A DNA stretch of 64,000 nt from Candidatus Gastranaerophilales bacterium (lineage in GTDB: Bacteria; Cyanobacteriota; Vampirovibrionia; Gastranaerophilales; Gastranaerophilaceae): NCBI GenBank assembly GCA_900766355.1, contig CAAFVD010000023.1, positions 1 to 64,000 of the forward strand, written 5' to 3'. Each line of letters begins with the position of its first letter. Position 1 is the stretch's first letter. The notes beneath the pieces were generated by a model, which worked only from the letters and a program-made list of their open reading frames with translations, did not search any database and was not told the origin of the DNA. Positions 36,500 through 45,679 of this stretch are shown one piece after another. The position numbers were made by a program, and so were the translations under genes.

Positions 36500-37192
36500 T
36501 TATACTCTAAATTTTTCATCAATATTTGTAATGAAACGCTTTGTAATTAATTGAGGTCTTGTTATAGCTGAACCTATTACAACGGCATGTGCCCCTAATT
36601 CAAAAGCTTTGTTTATTTGTTCAGGTTCCCAAATTCTACCTTCAAGAATAACGGGTTTATCTGTTTCTTTAACTAGTGATTCTAAAAGTTTGAAATCAGG
36701 GCCATCTGTTTCTATTGGCGATTGTGTTGTATAACCTGATAATGTTGTAGACAAAACATCTACTCCCAATTCGGCACATTTTATCCCTTCTTCTAATGTA
36801 GAGATATCTGCCATAGATTTTTTACGATTTATTTTGATATATTTGATAATTTCTTCTACTGTACATTTAGGTCGTGGACGTTGTGTGCCGTCAAACGCAA
36901 CAATATCTGCACCAGCTTGAATTAAATCAACAACATCTTTAAGTGTTGGTGTTATATAAACTACTTCTTTCCAGTTTTTAGGTATAACTTCTGGTTTTGT
37001 TAGTCCAATTACAGGTACATCTGAAAGAGATTTTGCAAGTTTAACATCTCTTACTCCTGCTACTCTTAAACCTTGAGCACCACCATTAAGTACAGATTTC
37101 ATCATAGCTGCCATACATTCTTCTCTATAAAGAGGTTCACTTGGCATCGCCTGACAAGAAACTATCACTTTATTTTTTAATCGTTTAATCAT
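36500..37192 (-). CDS. nanE: N-acetylmannosamine-6-phosphate 2-epimerase
   Basis: TIM-barrel enzyme that turns ManNAc-6-P into GlcNAc-6-P in sialic-acid and ManNAc catabolism. The start VIVSCQAMPSEPLY, the GAQGLRVAGVRDV block, LTKPEV with its conserved Lys, FDGTQRPRP, and the VILEGRI segment with its catalytic Glu are all typical. The 230-residue length is normal. A TACAAT box ends 6 nt before the ATG on the minus strand, and a CATGAAA/TTTCATG inverted repeat lies just upstream (37205-37224). nanA (the sialate lyase) is not in the window. Confidence 0.93.
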   Translation of the reverse strand: MIKRLKNKVIVSCQAMPSEPLYREECMAAMMKSVLNGGAQGLRVAGVRDVKLAKSLSDVPVIGLTKPEVIPKNWKEVVYITPTLKDVVDLIQAGADIVAFDGTQRPRPKCTVEEIIKYIKINRKKSMADISTLEEGIKCAELGVDVLSTTLSGYTTQSPIETDGPDFKLLESLVKETDKPVILEGRIWEPEQINKAFELGAHAVVIGSAITRPQLITKRFITNIDEKFRV

Positions 37193-37278
37193 ATCTCAAT
37201 TGTACATGAAAAAAAGGTTTCATGCCATTTTATTACAAAAAATTAAAGAAAAATAAAAGTCTTTATCTTATTAATTTA

Positions 37279-37749
37279 TTATAAACGAGCTAATAAATAT
37301 TGGTGCATATAATATGCGTAAACTGCACCGAGAACAGCACCCCAAAATACTTGAATTGGAGTATGTCCCAAAAGTTCTTTTAATTTACCACCAATTGCTT
37401 GAATTTCGTGTTTATAAAAATCATCTAATATTCTGTTCAAACAAGCTGCTTGACGACCAGCAGCACGTCTAAGACCAGCTGCATCATACATAACTACAAG
37501 AGCTTGACCCATTGCAATTGCAAACTCAACAGAATTAAAACCTCTTAATAATCCAACTGTAGTTGATAAGCCAACAACACAAGCTGAATGTGCGCTTGGC
37601 ATACCTCCTGTTGTTGTAAATAGTCTAAAATCAACTTTTTTGTCCATTAATAAATGAAGTAAAAATTTTATAATTTGAGCAATGACAGGCACTGTCAAAC
37701 TAATAAATAAAACTTCGTATCCTGTATTAACCCAATTTTCGATACTCAT
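37279..37749 (-). CDS. Divergent PAP2-family (DUF212) membrane protein
   Basis: A 156-residue protein with four to five membrane helices and the phosphatase-like GGMPSAHSACVVGLST (about 48-63) and GHTPIQVFWGAVLG (about 128-141) motifs of the DUF212 group. These resemble PAP2 acid phosphatases that act on lipid pyrophosphates. It follows ispA by 10 nt, so a role in polyprenyl-phosphate metabolism is reasonable. Activity has not been shown for most members. Confidence 0.85.
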   Translation of the reverse strand: MSIENWVNTGYEVLFISLTVPVIAQIIKFLLHLLMDKKVDFRLFTTTGGMPSAHSACVVGLSTTVGLLRGFNSVEFAIAMGQALVVMYDAAGLRRAAGRQAACLNRILDDFYKHEIQAIGGKLKELLGHTPIQVFWGAVLGAVYAYYMHQYLLARL

Positions 37750-37759
37750 TAAGACCCCT

Positions 37760-38620
37760 CTACTTTGTGATTTTAGATTTCATATTATCAACAATACTTC
37801 TGAATACTTCAGAATTGTACTTGTCGATTATATCATAAACTTCTACAAAAAGCGAGTTAAGTTTTTTCTCGGCTTCTTCTAAACCGTATAAAGAAACATA
37901 AGTAAGTTTGTCAGAAGCTTTGTCTTTACCTACTGTTTTGCCCAATTCTTCAAAAGTAGAAATTTCATCTAAAATATCATCATAAATTTGAAATGCAAGC
38001 CCAAATTTATTTGCAAAAGTATTCATCTCATCAAGTGCTTTTTCATCAGCTCCAGCTATAATTGCACCAGCTTTCAAAGCTAATCTGAACAAATCTGCAG
38101 TTTTGTGTGTGTGTATATATTCTAATGTTTTTGCATCTTTAACTTTTGCTTTTTCGTTCTCAATATCGGCAACTTGTCCTGCGATGATTCCATAAACTCC
38201 AGCAGCTTTCATATATTCATTCAAAACTTTCAAAACTCTTTCTGCTGGAATATTTTTTGAGTTCTCAATAATTACCTGAGGTCCGTATGATAACAAGGCA
38301 TCGCCTGCAAGAGTTGCAATAGCTTCTCCAAAAACTTTGTGGTTAGAAGGTTTGCCACGTCTAAAATCGTCATTATCCATACAAGGCAAATCATCATGTA
38401 TAAGGCTTTGTGCGTGTAGCATCTCAATAGCACACGCAGTTGGCATTGCATCTTCCATATTTCCACCAAATATTCTACAAGCCTCAAGACACATCACAGG
38501 TCTTAAACGCTTTCCTGGAAGTGTTGTTGTATATTTCATTGATTTGAAAATATCTTCTGGATATTCAATTTTCATGTATTTATCTAATGCTGTATTTATT
38601 TTTTCAATTAATTTTTCCAT
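37760..38620 (-). CDS. ispA: Polyprenyl (farnesyl/geranylgeranyl) diphosphate synthase
   Basis: Trans-prenyl chain-elongating enzyme. The first Asp-rich motif is DDLPCMDND (about 77-85) and the second is DDILDEI (about 214-220). KRLRPVMCLEAC near 35 and the KTA(D/E) segment near 165 complete the active site. Length 286 fits short-chain synthases. Product size (C15 or C20) is not decidable by eye. It lies 35 nt after rsgA and 10 nt before the DUF212 gene. Confidence 0.92.
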   Translation of the reverse strand: MEKLIEKINTALDKYMKIEYPEDIFKSMKYTTTLPGKRLRPVMCLEACRIFGGNMEDAMPTACAIEMLHAQSLIHDDLPCMDNDDFRRGKPSNHKVFGEAIATLAGDALLSYGPQVIIENSKNIPAERVLKVLNEYMKAAGVYGIIAGQVADIENEKAKVKDAKTLEYIHTHKTADLFRLALKAGAIIAGADEKALDEMNTFANKFGLAFQIYDDILDEISTFEELGKTVGKDKASDKLTYVSLYGLEEAEKKLNSLFVEVYDIIDKYNSEVFRSIVDNMKSKITK

Positions 38621-38655
38621 TTTTTATGTCCTTTATTTTATTAAATTTAAATTAA

Positions 38656-39639
38656 TTACGCATCATCTTCTTCTATATTAATTTGTTGTTTCAATGTTCG
38701 TCTTGAACCCTGACGTTTATGTGCACTTATTTTTACTGCAGTTTTATTATTGTTTTGTTTCTCAAAGGTTTCTTTTTTCTTACCTTCATATTTGATACGT
38801 TCTTTATACTCTTTTGCCTCTTTAACAAATTCAACATAGCTTTCGTATCTAGATTCTGGAACATATTCTTTCACTGCACAGTCAATTTCATTTATATGTA
38901 AGCAGTTTTGGAATTTGCACCCACCTAAATGTGGTTTCATTTCTCTAAAAAGTTTTCCAACTTCCCAAGGTAAAAGAAAATCAAACTTTAAATTACTGAA
39001 TCCAGGTGTATCTATAATACGTGTGTTTTCAGAGATTGTCATAATCTCACAATGGCGAGTCGTATGAGTACCTCGTCCTGTTTTTTCACTTATATTTTTG
39101 GTTCTTAAATGAAAATCAGGGTTTAAAGCGTTCAAAAGACTAGATTTTCCAACACCTGATGAGCCACAAAGTACGGAAGTTTTGCCTTCCATTATCTCTT
39201 TAAAATCCTCAATTCCTAATTTTTCTAGTGCAGAGGTAAAAATAATATCGTAACCCATTGGTTCATAGATAGAAAAAACTTTATCTATAATTTCTTCGTT
39301 TGTACTTAAGTCGTTTTTATTAAAACAAAGTTTTATATCAATTCCACAATATTCACCAAAAGCGATGTATCTATCTAATTGATGTAAATCCAAATGAGGT
39401 TCTTCAATCGCTGAGACAATAACTATTTGGTCAATATTTGCGACTGTTGGGCGAGGAATAAAATTTTTGCGTGGCAAAGATTTGATAATATATCCGTTTT
39501 CAAACTCGACATAATCACCAACACAGATTTTTTTTTGTTGTTTTTTTAAAACATCACGAAGTTTTAGTTCAAACTGGTTTTCGTCTGATACAACATAATA
39601 AAAATCTGAATGTATTTTTATGATTTGTCCGTTTTGCAT
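38656..39639 (-). CDS. rsgA: Small ribosomal subunit biogenesis GTPase RsgA
   Basis: A circularly permuted GTPase acting late in 30S subunit maturation. An OB-fold comes first, then the permuted GTPase motifs: FNKND (G4), GSSGVGKSSLLN (G1), DTPGFSN (G3). The zinc-binding Cys/His cluster GCKFQNCLHINEIDC follows, and a basic tail ends the protein. The ATG at 39639 is chosen over TTG at 39657 because homologues start at this point (GQIIKIHSDFYYV). It overlaps murG slightly if the TTG is used. Confidence 0.93.
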   Translation of the reverse strand: MQNGQIIKIHSDFYYVVSDENQFELKLRDVLKKQQKKICVGDYVEFENGYIIKSLPRKNFIPRPTVANIDQIVIVSAIEEPHLDLHQLDRYIAFGEYCGIDIKLCFNKNDLSTNEEIIDKVFSIYEPMGYDIIFTSALEKLGIEDFKEIMEGKTSVLCGSSGVGKSSLLNALNPDFHLRTKNISEKTGRGTHTTRHCEIMTISENTRIIDTPGFSNLKFDFLLPWEVGKLFREMKPHLGGCKFQNCLHINEIDCAVKEYVPESRYESYVEFVKEAKEYKERIKYEGKKKETFEKQNNNKTAVKISAHKRQGSRRTLKQQINIEEDDA

Positions 39640-39646
39640 ATTTAAA

Positions 39647-40774
39647 CTATTTTGCAACCTCTACAAATTGTTGCACAATATGTTGCAGTGCATCGAATTG
39701 TGCAAGTTTTGATGCATTTGTTCTCAAACGAGTTTGAAGCTCCTCGTCCTCTAAAAGATTATTAACAATTGCTAATAATGTATTTGGATTTGTTTCAGAA
39801 TCTTCTAAATAAACGCAAGCACCTTTTTCTTCTACAAACTTAGCATTACGTCTTTGATGGTCTGATGCAGCATGTGGATATGGTATCAAAACAGGTGCAA
39901 CATCAGATGCAAAAATTTCTGATAAACTCAAAGAACCTGCACGAGAGATTACAATATCTGCTGCCTTTAATACTGTAACCATATCATCAAAATATGGTCT
40001 GATAATTAAGTTTTTATCTCTATGATTGTTTGGATAAATCTTTTCAAGACGTTCCATTACTGATTGATAATTCTTTTTTCCTGTTTGGAAAATAATCTGC
40101 AAATTATTAACCGTAGATAACTCTTTTATTATTTCAACAAACGCATCATCAATTGATTTTGCACCTTGTGAGCCACCCATAACAAGAAGTACAGGACGTT
40201 TATAATCTAGAGTAAGTCCAGCTCTTGCAAGTCCCTTATTCAAAGTTTTAAAACGTGGTCTTAGGGGATTTCCATTTACGTGACAATTTTTGTTTTTAAT
40301 AAAATCTTGTGCTTTATCAAAAGCTAATGACACAGCAGATGCGTAAGGTGCAAGTTTTCTTGTAACAAGCCCAGGTTGAGCATCACAATCGTGCATCATA
40401 AACGGAGTTTTACCTTCCAAAATAGATGCTATCATAATAGGCGCTGACACATAACCACCTGTTCCGAATATGGCTTTTGGTTTGTATCTGTGCAAGTAAA
40501 ACAAGGATTGCATAACGGCAATACCTAGTTTGAATGCCCACCATATAAATCTAAAACCTATTTTTCTAGGCATTCCTTTTACATAAACAGGTAAAAATTT
40601 ATATCCTTTTTGTTGAACAATAGAATATTCAAGATTGTTGGGATTTCCTACATAAAAGATTTCAACATCATCACCTAATTCGGCTAGTACGTCTGCTACT
40701 GCCATTGCTGGATAAATGTGTCCTCCTGTTCCTCCTCCTGTTATAAAATATCTTCTGCTATTAATATTCGACAT
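39647..40774 (-). CDS. murG: UDP-GlcNAc:lipid I GlcNAc transferase
   Basis: Adds GlcNAc to lipid I to form lipid II on the cytoplasmic face of the inner membrane. Two Rossmann domains; the first loop GGGTGGHIYPA (about 13-23) and the second-domain GGSQGAKSID and ISRAGSLSLSEI motifs are diagnostic. The 375-residue length is normal. It overlaps ftsW by 14 nt in the murF-to-rsgA block. Confidence 0.96.
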   Translation of the reverse strand: MSNINSRRYFITGGGTGGHIYPAMAVADVLAELGDDVEIFYVGNPNNLEYSIVQQKGYKFLPVYVKGMPRKIGFRFIWWAFKLGIAVMQSLFYLHRYKPKAIFGTGGYVSAPIMIASILEGKTPFMMHDCDAQPGLVTRKLAPYASAVSLAFDKAQDFIKNKNCHVNGNPLRPRFKTLNKGLARAGLTLDYKRPVLLVMGGSQGAKSIDDAFVEIIKELSTVNNLQIIFQTGKKNYQSVMERLEKIYPNNHRDKNLIIRPYFDDMVTVLKAADIVISRAGSLSLSEIFASDVAPVLIPYPHAASDHQRRNAKFVEEKGACVYLEDSETNPNTLLAIVNNLLEDEELQTRLRTNASKLAQFDALQHIVQQFVEVAK

Positions 40775-41933
40775 TTTGTTGTACCCTTATTTTTTTTACT
40801 CTTTTTTTAGAAATGTTTAATAATATACCAATCATCCATAAAGAAACCATTACGGAAGAACCACCGTAACTGATGAATGGCATAGGAACACCTGTTGCAG
40901 GAAGGAATGAGCTTGCAACAGACATATTTAAAAATGCTTGAAAACAGATTGAAAAAGTTAAACCTACTGCCAATAATTTTCCATACATATCAGGACAACG
41001 AGAGGCAATTACAAATCCTCGTTGTAACAATGTCCAGAATAATATTAAAACAAGTACACAACCAACAAATCCTAATTCTTCGCCTACAACTGCAAAAATA
41101 AAGTCAGTATGTGCTTCTGGTAACCAAGCTAATTTTTGTTTTGATGCACCAAATCCGACACCATAAAGTCCACCTGATGCAAACGCAACAAGTGATTGGA
41201 TAATGTTATAACCAGCACCCAATGGGTCACTTTCAGGGTGTAACCAAGTTGTTATTCTTGAAGATTGATATCCCTTCAAACCATGTAATAACAAAACTGG
41301 TACAACAGTTGCTGCCATCATTCCGATAAGTTTTATAGAACCACTTGAGCATAAATATAGAATTACAGATGTCATACCTAACAAAATAACCATACTCAAG
41401 TTTGGTTGAACAAAAATCAATCCTACCATAATTAGAATAGGGAAAAATGCAGTTGTCCACTTGTTAGGGTCAGTTATATTTGCATCTTTATGAAAAACTT
41501 TTGCAAGAAGCATAACAACGGCTGGTTTTGCAAACTCTGATGGTTGCAGGCTCAATGGTCCAAGACTAATCCATCTTTGAGCACCATTTACAATGTCACC
41601 AAACAAATGTACAGCAACAAGCAAAAGGATAACAATAGTTGCATACATATTAGTAACATTTACAAGTTTTCTATAATCATAATTACTTAAAAATCTTAAA
41701 CCTAAATATCCGACAATAACACCAAAAATCTGTTGGAGTGCAAATTTTGCTGGATTTACTCCCATATCAACACATTTAGGAGCACTTGCAGAAAAAATTA
41801 CCATTACTCCAATAACTACTAGGAATAATACTACCACCATCAAAGCTTTGTCAGGTGGTGTAATAATGATATTTTGTTGAGTTGTACTCCCTTCGGTCTG
41901 AACTCGTCTTTTATTATTTCTTTGATAATACAT
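40761..41933 (-). CDS. ftsW: Peptidoglycan glycosyltransferase FtsW
   Basis: SEDS-family membrane enzyme with about ten helices that polymerises lipid II at the division site. Characteristic segments are VIFSASA, WISLGPLSLQPSEFAKPAVV, the GYNIIQSLVAFASGGLYGVGFG block and GVPMPFISYGGSSVMVSLWMIGILLNI. The ATG at 41933 gives a usual N-terminus (MYYQRNNKRR); earlier starts would overlap murD more deeply. It overlaps murD by 20 nt. The family also includes RodA; position in this cluster favours FtsW. Confidence 0.93.
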   Translation of the reverse strand: MYYQRNNKRRVQTEGSTTQQNIIITPPDKALMVVVLFLVVIGVMVIFSASAPKCVDMGVNPAKFALQQIFGVIVGYLGLRFLSNYDYRKLVNVTNMYATIVILLLVAVHLFGDIVNGAQRWISLGPLSLQPSEFAKPAVVMLLAKVFHKDANITDPNKWTTAFFPILIMVGLIFVQPNLSMVILLGMTSVILYLCSSGSIKLIGMMAATVVPVLLLHGLKGYQSSRITTWLHPESDPLGAGYNIIQSLVAFASGGLYGVGFGASKQKLAWLPEAHTDFIFAVVGEELGFVGCVLVLILFWTLLQRGFVIASRCPDMYGKLLAVGLTFSICFQAFLNMSVASSFLPATGVPMPFISYGGSSVMVSLWMIGILLNISKKRVKKIRVQQNVEY

Positions 41934-43260
41934 AATTTTTAAATACCGTTCCTCTTTCTTCATATCCCTTGAACATATCAAAACTAGCACATGCCGGAGA
42001 TAAAAGAACATTATTAGGTTTTAGTTCAATAGCTTTATCTATAGCTGATTCCATAGTGTCTGCCTTTAATATATTATCAAAGCCTGATTTTTTCAATGCT
42101 TCTTCAAATCTTTCAGTAGCTTCACCAATCAAAATGACTGTTTTGATATGTTGTTTTACGCTTTCGCAAAACTCATCAAGAGTTGTAAGTTTATCACGGC
42201 CTCCTGCAATTAATGTTACATCTGTATTATTAAAGGAATTAATCGCAACAATAGATGCTTCAGGATTAGTCGCTTTTGAATCGTTATAAAAAGTTATTCC
42301 GTTATACTCTCTTACTTTTTCAAGTCTATGTTCAGGAACAACAAAATCTTTTATTCTTTCTTGAATATGCTCGTTTGATATGCCAATAATTTTTGCCATA
42401 ATCACACAACACATTATATTTTGATAATTGTGATGTCCAATTAATGGACAGTCGGCAAGTTTAATAATAAATTCTTCTTTGCCGTTTCTTTTATAAAAAA
42501 TTGATTCGTCTTTGATATAACAACAATTGTCATCAACCTCTTTATCAAAAAGAAAAACTGTTCCACCAACTGTTTTTGAGAATTCTAAAAGTTTTTCATC
42601 TGCACCATTTAAAACTGCAAAGGCTGACGCAGTAGGATTTCTAAACAGTTTTGCCTTAGCATCAAAATAATTTTCTAATGTTCCATGCCAAGTTATATGG
42701 TCAGGTGTAAAGTTTGTCCAACAAGCAATTTGAGCTTTAAACGCATTTGTATGCTCCATTTGGAAAGAACTTAGTTCACATACAAAATAATCAACATCAT
42801 CATCTAACAATGATGTCGGAGGAACTCCAATATTACCACATTCAGGTGCTTTGTATTCTGATGAGAGAATATGAGAAGTAAGAGCGGTAACAGTTGTTTT
42901 GCCATTTGTACCAGTTATCCCGATAAATGGGCGACCTGTTTCTTTGTACGCAAGTTCGATTTCTGAAATTATTTGTATATTTTTTTCTTGAACTTTTTTG
43001 TATAATTCAGACTCTTTTGGGACACTAGGGCTGACGATTGCCATATAAGAATCGTTTAAAAATTCGTCAGAATTACCGCCAAACTCGATTTTTATGCCCA
43101 AACCTTCAAGTTCTTGAATATCTTTTAAATCTTCTTCTTTTTGTTCTCTATTTTCGGTTATAAAAACATCTGCACCATGGCGAGCAAGATATTTTGCTGC
43201 AGATTTTCCACTCATAGAAAATCCCATTATTAAAACTTTTTTGTCGTGCCAATTAATCAT
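41914..43260 (-). CDS. murD: UDP-MurNAc-L-alanine--D-glutamate ligase
   Basis: ATP-dependent cytosolic ligase adding D-Glu to the peptidoglycan precursor. Motifs are the N-terminal GFSMSGKSAAKYLARHG, the P-loop GTNGKTTVTALT (about 115-126), FTPDH, the carbamoyl-Lys region, and the C-terminal NDSKATNPEASI and SPACASFDMFKGYEERG. The 448-residue length is normal. Its ATG overlaps the mraY stop (TAATG). Confidence 0.95.
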   Translation of the reverse strand: MINWHDKKVLIMGFSMSGKSAAKYLARHGADVFITENREQKEEDLKDIQELEGLGIKIEFGGNSDEFLNDSYMAIVSPSVPKESELYKKVQEKNIQIISEIELAYKETGRPFIGITGTNGKTTVTALTSHILSSEYKAPECGNIGVPPTSLLDDDVDYFVCELSSFQMEHTNAFKAQIACWTNFTPDHITWHGTLENYFDAKAKLFRNPTASAFAVLNGADEKLLEFSKTVGGTVFLFDKEVDDNCCYIKDESIFYKRNGKEEFIIKLADCPLIGHHNYQNIMCCVIMAKIIGISNEHIQERIKDFVVPEHRLEKVREYNGITFYNDSKATNPEASIVAINSFNNTDVTLIAGGRDKLTTLDEFCESVKQHIKTVILIGEATERFEEALKKSGFDNILKADTMESAIDKAIELKPNNVLLSPACASFDMFKGYEERGTVFKNYVLSKK

Positions 43261-44243
43261 TATAAAACTCCTATGTGGAATAATTCAAATAAAAGAACTG
43301 CAAGAGCAGAAAATATACAAGATGCTATTGCAAATCCTTTAACGATTTGACGTTCTGTAAATCCACATAATTCAAAATGGTGATGAATTGGTGACATTTT
43401 AAAAACTCTTTTGCCTGTTAATTTGAAACTTGTAACTTGTATCATTACAGATAAACATTCAATAACAAAAACTCCAGCTAATATTATTAGATAAAGTTCA
43501 AACTTACCCATTATAGCAAGAGTACCTAGTAAGCCACCAATGGCAAGAGAACCTGTGTCACCCATAAATACTTGTGCTTTAGGTTTGTTATATTTCAAGA
43601 ATCCAAGTAAAGCACCAGCCATCGCAGCTGAAATAATCGCAATATAATCATAATGTGAGAAAAGTGCGATAGCAGAGCAAGCTACAAAAGCAGGAACACC
43701 TGTTGATGCAGCTAATCCGTCTAATCCGTCAGTAAGGTTATAAGCATTTGAAGCTCCTGTAATTGCAATAACTGCAAGGATAGGATACCACCAGCCTAAA
43801 TCTATTACATAGTTCCCTATAGAAAGTTGTGTTCCAAAAGAACCATACATTTGGATTGCATAAAATATTGGCAACAAAGCAATTATGATTTGACGCAAGA
43901 ATTTACCACGAGCAGAAAGTCCTTTGTTTTCGTGTCCTTTGATTTTTAGAAAATCATCTTGAAATCCAGCAAGAGCATAGAATAAAAATGTAATTAATAT
44001 AATCCATGCAGAATCAGTAAATTTTTCAGCCATAAAAAGAGTTGTTACTGATGCTAAAAGTGCCGCTATGATAATAAATACACCACCAGTTGTTGGAGTT
44101 CCAGCTTTTTGGTTATGTGATTCTGGAGCTTCTTCTCTGATATATTGACCAATCATTCTTTTTTTCAAAAAGTCAATATAAGGGATTCCAAACAGTAGGC
44201 ATAAAATGAGTCCTAATAAAAAGGACACTGATGTCATTATCAT
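43260..44243 (-). CDS. mraY: Phospho-MurNAc-pentapeptide transferase
   Basis: Ten-helix enzyme that makes lipid I from UDP-MurNAc-pentapeptide and undecaprenyl phosphate. The GTPTTGGVFII segment, FQDDFLKIK (Mg site), NAYNLTDGLDGLA, GDTGSLAIGGLLGTLA and the final SPIHHHFELCG are all present. AAGGAG precedes the first ATG. It overlaps murF by 4 nt. Confidence 0.96.
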   Translation of the reverse strand: MIMTSVSFLLGLILCLLFGIPYIDFLKKRMIGQYIREEAPESHNQKAGTPTTGGVFIIIAALLASVTTLFMAEKFTDSAWIILITFLFYALAGFQDDFLKIKGHENKGLSARGKFLRQIIIALLPIFYAIQMYGSFGTQLSIGNYVIDLGWWYPILAVIAITGASNAYNLTDGLDGLAASTGVPAFVACSAIALFSHYDYIAIISAAMAGALLGFLKYNKPKAQVFMGDTGSLAIGGLLGTLAIMGKFELYLIILAGVFVIECLSVMIQVTSFKLTGKRVFKMSPIHHHFELCGFTERQIVKGFAIASCIFSALAVLLFELFHIGVL

Positions 44244-45520
44244 TTAATATTCTCCTTTATGTAATTAATAATTTCTTCAAACTTCATAGAACGAGAAGCT
44301 TTAAAGAAAATAGTTTTGCTATCTTTTATATTTTCTATTATATACTGTCCAACTTGAATATTGGTTTGGAAATTATTTGTTGAATCAATCTCTCTTGCTA
44401 ATTCTCCAACAGTAATAATAATATTATTCAAAGTTTTATTTTCTTGAATAAATTTACCAACTTCTCTATGATAGATTTTTTCGTTCTCTCCAAGTTCACC
44501 CATATCTCCTAGAACGATAACAGAGTCGGGATATAGTTCAAATATTGTTTTTAACGCAGCCTTCATAGATTCAGGGTTGGCGTTGTAACTATCGTTTATA
44601 ATATCAAATCTGCCGACTTTTTCAGATTCCCAGCGTTTTTCTATCGGCTTGTAACTCTCTAAACCTTGAGCAATTTTTTCTTCCGAAATCCCGAGAATAA
44701 GCCCTGCATTAATTGCAGCAAGTGAATTTTCAATATTATAATCACCTTCAATATTAAGTTTGTAATTATGGTTTTTGTATTCAAATTCTGAATGCCCAAT
44801 TTTGCGTGACAAAACTTTTGTGTCGTCTATTGAATAAAATATTTTTTTACCGTCAAAATTAAGATGTTGTTTAATCAACTCATCGTTATGTCCGATAAAC
44901 ACACCGTTAGGGTTTTGATATTTTGTAACTTCGCATTTGGCTATTGCAATATTTTCTCGAGAGCCAAGACGTCCTATATGAGCCGTTCCAACATTACAAA
45001 TAATTGTAATATCAGGAAGTGCGTATTTAGAAATAAGTTCTATTTCACCTAACCCTCTCATGCCAGCCTCTAATATAAGCACCTCTGTATCGTCAGGCAT
45101 TTCAAATATTGTTTGGCAGAACCCGATTTCATTATTATGATTTAAAGGGGTTTTAAAGGTTTTGTATTGTTGAGAAATAACAGAATATACCAGTTCTTTT
45201 GTAGTCGTTTTGCCAGAACTTCCTGTAATCAAAACTACTTTTGGATTAATTTTTTGACGTCTGAAGCGTGCAAGTTCGAGATAAGCGATTTTTGTATCAG
45301 GAACTTTTATTCCAACAGCATTAGGAATATTTGTTTCACCTGTTGTTAAATATCCTATAGCACCTTTATCTACGGCTTGTTGGATAAACTTTTCACCGTC
45401 AAAATTTGCACCCTTTAAAGGGATATAAAAATCACCTTGCTCTATCGTGCGTGTATCTGTAGATATCTTTTTAAACTCAATATTTTGGGGAATATCAACC
45501 CCTAGCCCTTCTATTCTCAT
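44240..45520 (-). CDS. murF: UDP-MurNAc-tripeptide--D-Ala-D-Ala ligase
   Basis: Last cytosolic step of UDP-MurNAc-pentapeptide synthesis. The N-terminal TDTRTIEQGDFYIPLKG, the P-loop ITGSSGKTTTKELV (about 104-117), the NHNNEIG motif and NDSYNANPESMKAAL are diagnostic; length 426. It is the first gene of the murF-mraY-murD-ftsW-murG block. No Shine-Dalgarno is evident; a TAAAAT ends 6 nt before the ATG on the minus strand, so translation may be leaderless. murE, murC, murB and ftsZ are not in the window. Confidence 0.95.
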   Translation of the reverse strand: MRIEGLGVDIPQNIEFKKISTDTRTIEQGDFYIPLKGANFDGEKFIQQAVDKGAIGYLTTGETNIPNAVGIKVPDTKIAYLELARFRRQKINPKVVLITGSSGKTTTKELVYSVISQQYKTFKTPLNHNNEIGFCQTIFEMPDDTEVLILEAGMRGLGEIELISKYALPDITIICNVGTAHIGRLGSRENIAIAKCEVTKYQNPNGVFIGHNDELIKQHLNFDGKKIFYSIDDTKVLSRKIGHSEFEYKNHNYKLNIEGDYNIENSLAAINAGLILGISEEKIAQGLESYKPIEKRWESEKVGRFDIINDSYNANPESMKAALKTIFELYPDSVIVLGDMGELGENEKIYHREVGKFIQENKTLNNIIITVGELAREIDSTNNFQTNIQVGQYIIENIKDSKTIFFKASRSMKFEEIINYIKENIK

Positions 45521-45679
45521 AGAACAATTTTACACCAAATTAAAAAATTAGGAAATTAATTTACAATTTATTTTTTATTCTTATAAAAATCCCCATGCTT
45601 GATTTCTGGGTATGTTTAGGTTTTAATACAATTACTGAGAAAAATTTTCTCTAGTCTTTTAGAAAGCAGATTCAAATTT

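Noticed and set aside
45637..45651. GAGAAAA/TTTTCTC inverted repeat before ispH as terminator
   Set aside because: No T tract follows, and it lies upstream of a gene start. Possibly chance or a weak regulatory site.
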